A stretch of 64,000 nucleotides of DNA from Parelaphostrongylus tenuis (Eukaryota; Nematoda; Chromadorea; Rhabditida; Metastrongylidae), in the NCBI GenBank assembly GCA_019055375.1, contig JAHQIW010000964.1, positions 21,491-85,490 on the forward strand. Direction: 5' to 3'. Position 1 is the first letter of the stretch. The number at the start of each line of letters is the position of its first letter. The translations under genes and the position numbers were made by a program. A model generated the notes under the pieces. It made no database searches and was not told where the DNA came from. It saw only the letters and a list, made by a program, of their open reading frames with translations. Of this stretch, positions 57,035-64,000 are shown in pieces.

Positions 57035-57151
57035 TTATTTATTTGTCTATTTATTTATTTATGTAGATATATATATATTAGATATAAATTATAGATATAC
57101 ATATTTATGCAGATATATATATATATATACATGTATACATATGTTTATACA
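56993..57151. repeat. AT microsatellite
   Basis: Pure (TA)n at 56993-57032, followed by ATTT and ATAT-type imperfect repeats to about 57151. Confidence 0.9.
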
Positions 57152-57699
57152 AAAATGCACTCTTTCTACGGCTTTTACAATCAGCAGTTTACAACAGTCT
57201 GCAAAAATTGACCCTCCCTGCATACTGTTTCTAAGAGGAGGTGGAGGAAAATAACCATGGGGTTTAGTTCAGCTGTTCAGGAAGTCTCTAATGCACTATT
57301 AATCCTCTACTGTTATCTAACGTGGTCACATTGAAGCAATTTGAAACAGTGGGGACTGGAGGAGGTGCAGGAAATAGAGCCTAAAAAATTAGTGGACACA
57401 ACTAGTAGTACAGCTTGCAACGATGAGCAATCTCAGTGGTCAAGTATTGATGGCCAATAATGTGATCACCCTTATAACAACAGAACAAAAGTCCTACAAC
57501 TTTATTAACGGATGAACTAATGGATTAGACAGCTAACGACTAAATAATAGAGAGTTATCGATGAATGGACATCGCATGCGATAGCGGCGTCATTTTTTTC
57601 CACACTACTTCTTGTCGTGCAATTTTCAATCACTATGATGCCTTTTTTGCGTTATATGGAATGATATTATTCGAAAACAGAAAGAATGGTTGATGCAAG

Positions 57700-57840
57700 T
57701 GCAAGAATTTTGCATCAGTTGGAACTCGCACCCACAATTCAATCTACTCAGAGGCGCGTGCTCGAACCGCTCCACTGCCGACGCGTGTTTCGACACCATT
57801 CTTCTACGCTACAACGCATCAATCTGTTAGCTAGTCGCTA
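57700..57840 (-). repeat. tRNA-like (SINE-type) segment
   Basis: The minus strand has CGTCGGCAGTGGAGCGGTTC (A-box context) and GAATTGTGGGTGCGAGTTCC (B-box context), matching 31085-31225 in layout. It lies just left of the 57891-58172 element. Confidence 0.5.
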
Positions 57841-57890
57841 CTGACGCTGAATATCGTCACTTTGACAGAAATTGGGTATTACATAATCTA

Positions 57891-58172
57891 ACAGAATTCC
57901 TCTTTATTTAACTGCCTTCTAGCAGTGGCTTGATGTTATACTATAGCAAGTGATGTAGAGTGATGTGAAATCCTTTGTTTCAAGTGGTACTCGAAGTAGT
58001 GGTGTCATAATAGGCGACGGTGGTGCAACGGTTCGAGCACGCACCCCGGGTAGGGTGAAATGTTTTTCCGAGTCCCAGCTGAGGCAATAATTGTGCACAT
58101 CACTCTACATCAATGGGTATATTTATAACATCAAACCACCGTTAGAAGCGATTAACTGAGAAGGAATTCTGA
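57891..58172. repeat. MITE with a tRNA-like core
   Basis: Inverted arms of about 80 bp (CAGAATTCCTCTTTATTTAA...TGATGTAGAGTGATGTG and the reverse complement of GTGCACATCACTCTACATCA...GAAGGAATTCTG) enclose a plus-strand tRNA-like segment (GGCGACGGTGGTGCAACGGT, then TTTTCCGAGTCCCAGCTG). The structure joins MITE-style ends to a SINE-style promoter. Confidence 0.6.
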
Positions 58173-59203
58173 AAGATATAGTTCCAAAAGCACAGACTGA
58201 TAATGTGATTGATTACTCGACTATTCATTTATTCGTGGTAGTGCACAGTGGTAAATTGTTGTTGGTGTAAATGACGAATAAATATAACTGAAATATGGAT
58301 GAATATGTATATGATAACATATAAACATTCAGTAATTAGAAGAAAGAAAAAAATGAATGAAAGGAAGAAATACCACGTTTCTGTGCGTATCTGCCTTTTC
58401 CTTAGGACTAGGAATCTCAAAGAAAGCATCGCCATTTCCCCTACTACATATAGCCTCATTAAAGACTCAGCTATCGTATTTTACCATCTACTGGCGATGA
58501 AATTCTATGATGGCAATCAAAATCCAAATTTCATTAGAAAACTACCACATCATTGTAGCGGCCTTGCTCACCGCACATGATTTCAACGTTGTTGTCAAGT
58601 GGTTCAGGGCCTAATCTTACATTTGAGCAATCCCGAGTGGCTACTGTTTTGTAGCCTTTGAAAAGACCTTTTTATTGTCACACTTAACGATTCCTTCTCC
58701 TTTTAAGTATATATATTCAGCTTTCCGATGCTTTCAAAGCATCTATTAATTTATTACCAGCTTCGCGTCGTTTTTGGATTAAGTCTCTAAGATTCAAATA
58801 CATCAATAAATAATCTCGAGATTTACAGAAAGTCGATCTCTCGTAGCCAGTGTAGTTCGCATATGGTGTTCTTCGATATACCAATTCTTACTCAGTTTTT
58901 GGAGCGTTGGGCGCGTGGTTACTGATGCGCTCCATCGAAGAACAAAGCGCTGGTTCCACCCCATCCTTGGCGTTCTCTTGCAATCACGTGAAGGCGTCTT
59001 AGCTCGGCTATCTCCAAGACTGCAACGAAAATCGACTTTACCGGCATTATAATACAATCATAAAGAACAAGATGTTCGAGCAACAGTTCAAGCAATACGA
59101 GAAGTATTTAAGGATCTCTGAGACAATAAATGCCAGTAAAGGAATCGAATGAGAGAAATGCTGCGATCCGCACATTATGTGACAATTAATCATGTCCATA
59201 TAT

Positions 59204-59778
59204 TAGGTCAACTCATAAGTTTTGGTACTAGAGCAATGATTACCATATTTAGTAACCAGAAATAATTAGAATTACTGAACAACACTAATCAAAGTATGGG
59301 CCACTAGCCTGAACACATTTCTGCCATGTCGCAGAAAACAATTCAATGCCGCGCTCATAGTACTCATCATTCTTGGATTCAGAGAAAGTTGTCAATCCTC
59401 GCAGCTAGTCCTTCAAGCCGTTGTTGCCGGTGCGAGATTCAGCAAAGAACCGAAACGATGTTCGTCTGGAGCCCTAGGCACGGATGATGCTCTAGAAAGC
59501 GGTCTGTGCATTGCGACTCAATTCGTCCTTGTAAAGCAGCAATTTGCGATTAAAGCTTCTTTGTGCGACCATGATTAGGCAAGCATGGACAAATTTTGCA
59601 TTAAAAAAAGCTCAGAAAATCACGCAAACGGTATTGATTTGTTGCCTAAGAGATGGCAGAAATGCATTCAGGCTAATGACACGTGCTTTGAATAGTGTTG
59701 GTAAACAATTTCGATAATTATTGATTAATAAATTCAGTGCTTATTATCTAGTGCCAAAACTTATGAGAAGACGTCATA
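59204..59778. mobile_element. mariner derivative made of two inverted 3' ends
   Basis: Terminal repeats CTCATAAGTTTTGGTACTAG (left) and the reverse complement reading CTCATAAGTTTTGGCACTAG (right). The left half, on the minus strand, encodes FSESKNDEYYERGIEL, then SATWQKCVQASGPYFD and a stop (59285-59287). The right half, on the plus strand, encodes ANGIDLLPKRWQKCIQANDT then CFE and a stop (59693-59695). Both are the C-terminus of a mariner transposase, so the element has two 3' ends and no 5' end. It is non-coding for an active enzyme. Confidence 0.7.
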
Positions 59779-60380
59779 ATAATGATAATTAAGAGCGCTT
59801 TAGACAGCTTCAAAGACGTACTATGGGAAGCGGGACAAACAAGCAGAAATTTGTCATCCATTGGCTATCAGTGGTTATCAAGTTTGAAAATCGGACTATC
59901 CCACCAAGAACACTTGGTGAATCTAAATAGGAAAAGCCATAACAGCTCAGGATTTTTGCAGCCATTTTTCTGCCTAGACGCTGAACGTATTGACATAGTT
60001 GCTGTTGTTAGCATTATCACGAAAACATGTCAATTTGGCTTTATCATACTTTGAGAAAAAATTGCGCCGCACCATGATTAGGAATCTGGGCGTTTTAAGC
60101 TTTAATTTACTGCTAGAAGAACGACAAATCGTAGATTATTTTCATTTTAAATTACATGTTTTTAACACATTTTCTATTCGAGCACTATGTGACTAGTTCG
60201 ATTAGGTTCCCTTTTTTCTTTTACTTCTGTCATTCGGACATGTCAACTTAGTTAAGGGTGTTTCAAAATGGTGGGAAAATCATTTGTTTCCTGCATGAAA
60301 AAAGGCACACTTACTCCGTCGCAACTAGTTTTCTACCGCAGCATTAGCACTCTAAGGCATTGATTGTGCCTTAGGCTAAC

Positions 60381-60392
60381 TAAGCCATTATC
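60381..60392 (+). repeat. target-site duplication, left copy
   Basis: TAAGCCATTATC, repeated exactly at 60945-60956. Confidence 0.65.
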
Positions 60393-60447
60393 CTTTCATT
60401 ATTATTTGAGCCAACATGTCATGTGGCCTGGTAAAGGCTCTTGTACA

Positions 60448-60490
60448 GTCCGAGACACGTGTTTCGTCCTTACAGACTCATCAGCCGGGC
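60448..60490 (-). ncRNA. hammerhead ribozyme, left arm of element C
   Basis: Core CUGAUGA, stem II GTCT-GTAA-GGAC, GAA, stem III ACACGTGT, H17 = C. Stem I GCCCGG/TCGGAC has one C-A mismatch compared with the right arm. Confidence 0.7.
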
Positions 60491-60792
60491 AGAACCCGTC
60501 GTCTGTCGATCTTTTCATAGTCAGTTCTCTCGGGAGCATCACACTCCTTATATATAGTTATCGACGACCTACGCTTTACACTCTTTGTCAGGTGAAACAT
60601 TCACCTAACCTGAGTGTTTTCGCACTCGATTGCTAGCTGGCTGGTATTTTTGGTAAAGCTGGTAAACACTCAGGTTAGGTGAATGTTTCACCTGACAAAG
60701 AGTGTAAAGCGTAGGTCGTCGATAACTATATATAAGGAGTGTGATGCTCCCGAGAGAACTGACTATGAAAAGATCGACAGACGACGGGTTCT

Positions 60793-60835
60793 GCCCGGCT
60801 GATGAGTCTGTAAAGACGAAACACGTGTCTCGGGC
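60793..60835 (+). ncRNA. hammerhead ribozyme, right arm of element C
   Basis: Stem I GCCCGG/TCGGGC, core CUGAUGA, stem II GTCT-GTAA-AGAC, GAA, stem III ACACGTGT, H17 = C. All invariant positions are present. Predicted cleavage is after 60829. Confidence 0.82.
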
Positions 60836-60944
60836 TGTACAAGAGCCTTTACCAGACCACAAGACATGTTGGCTCAAATAATAATGAAAGGATCTATTGA
60901 AATTTGAGCGTGGTCTTAATAAAGCACTCGAAGGAAAGGTATAA

Positions 60945-60956
60945 TAAGCCATTATC
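60945..60956 (+). repeat. target-site duplication, right copy
   Basis: TAAGCCATTATC, identical to 60381-60392. Confidence 0.65.
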
Positions 60957-61067
60957 GTTTGGAGGTTTGCGATGAGACAGCGAACACGTGGAAAGGTTTA
61001 ATACTCCGACTTAATATGAGATTATTTGAAACCTGGCGCTTTGCCCTTTGAAAGCTCAATGCGAGGT

Positions 61068-61082
61068 GGGGGGGGGGGGGGG
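61068..61082. repeat. 15-base G homopolymer
   Basis: An uninterrupted run of G in otherwise AT-rich DNA. Length errors are likely at this site. Confidence 0.85.
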
Positions 61083-62332
61083 AGGGAGTCTCATTCTTGA
61101 CTGGAGCAAACGAACACTTCACTTTTTTTTTGTCCAATACCACTCATTTGTTTACAAGTACACAAGCCATAAGTGATTTATATCAACTTCGAATAGTAAG
61201 CACTAACAGAAGGCTATTTTATAACGTAAATTCCATACTATTCATTGAGGAAAAATCAGCTGACTTCCTCAGAATAAAAATGCTCAGTTTTTTACAAAAA
61301 ACACGATTACACCCCATCAATGGTAAGGGCAAACAGGAAGGTGATAAAGTGCGCGATGAAATCGTTGGCGGATCAACTGTAAGAGAGGGACAACCTCGTG
61401 GTCACCCCCAATGCCGAAAGGCGTATATGAACGAAATTCATTCAGACCGTATCACATAGTGAATGAGCATGTCACATGTCTCTGTAAGACAAAGATTATC
61501 GTCACAGATGGACTTATTTAGATGTGGAACTCTCAGAACCGCCCGTACCACTGCACTATAAAACATCCAAAATTTCTTGAAATTTCCCAATAGTGGGGTC
61601 AGATTGTCAAAAAATGAGCGTATCAACATCGAATGTGTTAGAAACGTGAATTGAGCGCTAGAGGATACCAAATATAATTGGTAATCAACCATTATGCGGA
61701 AGTACAGCGTGTCATGGGCGCGACGATTAGTTGCGCTAGAGGTGGCAAATAGCAGGTTAGACAAATCAACGACAACTATGTAACTTCCTATCCCATATAA
61801 ATCCTTAAGAATGGATTACCATACTATTCCGCGTAGGATTATATATCAATTATTCCACTATAAGATTGGAGATTTTGGTAGGGCGAGCATCACTGTAAGT
61901 GTGCATGAGCTGTACTCTATCTTCTATGTCAAATTAGATGGTAGCGGTAACAAGGTTGGCTGGATTATACTCGGTGCAGTCTCAGTCAACATAATTACGT
62001 AAGCCTGCATCTACTCAACGTTTACTCATATACACATTCATAGCCCGCACGATTTAGCTTGAGGAGCTATCTATAAATTGCCTTTTGCTAGCGAAAGTAA
62101 AGCGCCTCATACGATATTGAGACCATCCTTATGTCTCTCACACAAGCTGGACGCGCTGGACATCTCTGTCGCATTACAAGAAAGTATGTAGTTTATTGGT
62201 GTCTGATCGATCATTTGATGATTAATGAGATTCCGCGTGATAAAGATGATATTGTCATCTGTCGTCTTGCGTGATTTTTTCAACGAACCGTCAAGACTAT
62301 TTCTACATGCGATTTCCGTGACAATACCTACT

Positions 62333-62677
62333 TCACTGCTGACGAGACTTATAATCCCAATTTATTAAGCACTTTCGCAGTTTTTGGGTGTCAGATATCT
62401 GCCTCATATTATTTCTACAACTTATATAATGATCTTGCCGTCTTAGAGGCTCTATTTGCTTCTTTTCCATAAACGAAAGTGTTTGTCTCAAATCATTTGT
62501 CATCTCATTTGACGAGACGTCAACACGGAACTTGACAGTTATGCTCCAGCACTTTCGATGATATCGAAATGAGAGGTTACATCGATTCACGTCTCCTATC
62601 GTGTGTAGTTTCGTGACAAGAGATTTTAGACGAACGCACGAATTCCAAACGAACTTGGCTGTCACGTATCCCTTCAA
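62333..62677 (-). other. unassigned open frame of 114 codons
   Basis: It contains KSLVTKLHTIGDVNRCNLSF, RYHRKCWSITVKFRVDV and NDLRQTLSFMEKKQIEPLRR. The composition is protein-like, but it is preceded by a stop with no ATG, and no splice borders were recognised. It could be a transposon remnant or an exon. Confidence 0.22.
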
Positions 62678-62874
62678 TTACGCGACCTATTTAGCACATT
62701 ATAATTTGAATTCTATCTTCCTCATGCCGCTTCCAGCCGTCATGCTATGAATACTGCACACTTTATGCACATATGACAGGACCTAAAACAGTAGTGAGAT
62801 GATAATTTCATGGATTTGATAGAAAAAATATCAAAGAAATTCAAGAATTCTAAAGAGCGAATGAAACTTGAAAC

Positions 62875-62955
62875 TCTCTCTGGCTTTGATCCCGCATTTG
62901 CACTTTCCGATGACTCACACGTTGTCCACTAAGCCATCGAGACCTTTACTCTGCT
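62875..62955 (-). repeat. tRNA-like (SINE-type) segment
   Basis: The minus strand reads CTCGATGGCTTAGTGGACAA (A-box context) and AATGCGGGATCAAAGCCAGA (B-box position). No complete cloverleaf. Confidence 0.45.
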
Positions 62956-63964
62956 TTTTCTACTGTACTTTATACCGAGTATACTTTCGAGAGTATAGCG
63001 AACTCAAATCCGAAATTCCTTCTAGATATCTGTAATAAATCAACAAATAGGGCGGTGCTCTTATATGATCCGATGCCTCATTGAAAGTTCCTTCACAGGT
63101 TAAAAACAAAAGTCAAGACCATGCCGCTCCATGACCAGCATAAGATAATGTATTCACCATTTGCAAGCTAGAAGACACTAGTCTATAGAGCAGCCCTTCT
63201 AGGTTTCGAAAATGTACTTTACCTAGACCTATAAAAGCCTAGGTTAATCATAGCAAGTGTTATGCAGGCAAACAATTCAGTACATGATGTAAACACATAT
63301 TGGACCGTATCTATTCTTGAGAAGAATGGCTGACTTAGCACAGTATTCAGATTAGCAGGGGATTACAATAATAAATTCGAAAAAAACCTTATCTGATGTC
63401 ATCTGCTGGTGAAATATTTGAATTTTTCTGACCATGTTTCTAGCATGATAAATAAATTCTAAGTTCATGAACGTTTTTTGATGCATCCTGTTTGAGACAA
63501 GTCACATTGATGATCAATCACCATTTCATGATTTCCTATAAGGTGATAGATGAGGTGGGTGAGTCCACACAAAGTCACGGAAGACAATAACGTAGAAAGT
63601 CCGGGGTCTAATCCTAATTCCAATTGTTCTTCTCAACGACCTTGTGGGAAGTCTACGTGGCTTGGTGATTTTAATTCGATTTTGCATTTACATCGGTCTC
63701 ATCAATCAATAATATTTTCTTCGATAATAGGCTAATACCATGAGGCCGCACAGAAAACTATGTAATTTGGGAAAAATATATTTCAAGAAAGCCCCTACAT
63801 TTCATGAATTGTTGTCTTCTCTACTGTGACCTCAAGAGAGGGCACGAAAGAAAACATGCAGTCAACTGTTAGATATCATCAATAGAAGATGGGTCTCTGT
63901 CTTATAGCTCTAAAATACAATTATTTGTGGCATCAAATGGTAAAACTTAAAGTCCGATTAATCT

Positions 63965-64000
63965 GTTGCTTGAACGGGAATTGAACCCACATTCCACCCT
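63965..64000 (-). repeat. tRNA-like segment cut by the window edge
   Basis: The minus strand reads AGGGTGGAATGTGGGTTCAA, then TTCCCGTTCAAGC, a B-box and tail like the other copies. The A-box part is outside the window. Confidence 0.4.

Larger units (their letters stand above)
60393..60944. mobile_element. retrozyme-like inverted-pair insertion (element C)
   Basis: Arms 60390-60619 (minus copy) and 60664-60893 (plus copy), about 230 bp, near-perfect inverted repeats around a 44-bp spacer. Each carries a hammerhead. A 12-bp direct repeat flanks the unit, with a 50-bp extra tail on the right (60895-60944). Long frames on both arms are mirror translations of the palindrome and not genes. Confidence 0.75.

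Noticed and set aside
58803..59057. 84-codon minus-strand frame with an LINE-like flavour
   Set aside because: No reverse-transcriptase motif could be matched with confidence; left unassigned.
60364..60952. Two open frames of 90 and 115 codons, one on each strand
   Set aside because: They are the same peptide read from the two arms of the palindrome, a mirror effect of the inverted repeat.
61097..61459. 120-codon plus-strand frame
   Set aside because: It begins in a low-complexity T run next to the G homopolymer, has no splice borders or recognisable motif; probably chance.

Overview
The window looks like nuclear DNA of a parasitic nematode, most likely a clade V strongylid (hookworm-like). 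It is AT-rich. The genes are split into small exons of about 50-280 bp with GT-AG borders and TTTCAG/TTTTAG-type acceptors, and the introns are filled with mariner, Tc1/maT, RTE-type LINE, tRNA-like SINE and MITE copies. No bacterial operon, rRNA or intact tRNA gene was found. The species is inferred, not shown.

Layout. 1-6.7 kb: a MITE, then a plus-strand CSPG4/NG2-like transmembrane proteoglycan gene (exons 1711-6715, probably continuing off the left edge). 10.1-11.0 kb: a minus-strand gene for a protein with one thrombospondin type 1 repeat. 11.4-15 kb: mariner wreckage, tRNA-like repeats and two orphan plus-strand exons. 16.5-38.8 kb: one long minus-strand gene rebuilt from eleven short exons. 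All but one of the exon joins I could test keep the reading frame. Its introns hold most of the transposon debris, plus a separate ectodomain-like exon at 20.1-20.7 kb. 39-64 kb: mostly repeats with few credible exons.

The most interesting content is a set of hammerhead self-cleaving ribozymes carried by small repeats that resemble retrozymes. At 42.48-44.71 kb one inverted monomer is followed by seven almost identical 282/283-bp plus-strand monomers, and each carries a complete type I hammerhead. Two further insertions (24.64-25.11 kb and 60.39-60.94 kb) are inverted monomer pairs with different sequence but the same ribozyme core. They are flanked by direct repeats of 14 and 12 bp that look like target-site duplications. 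Another hammerhead with an intact core lies at 33.66 kb, and decayed relatives lie at 18.0, 18.3, 25.3, 34.2, 45.4, 47.3 and 49.8-49.9 kb. Where two orientations occur together, the minus copy always comes first and the plus copy second. That is the expected product of 5'-inverting (twin-primed) reverse transcription of tandem or circular RNA by a LINE or Penelope-like enzyme. No such intact enzyme is encoded here, so the elements look non-autonomous.

How the parts fit: the protein genes are ordinary nematode genes spread over long introns, and the introns and intergenic DNA act as a repository for several generations of mobile elements. The ribozyme repeats range from nearly identical (recent) to barely recognisable (old), which suggests a lineage active over a long period.
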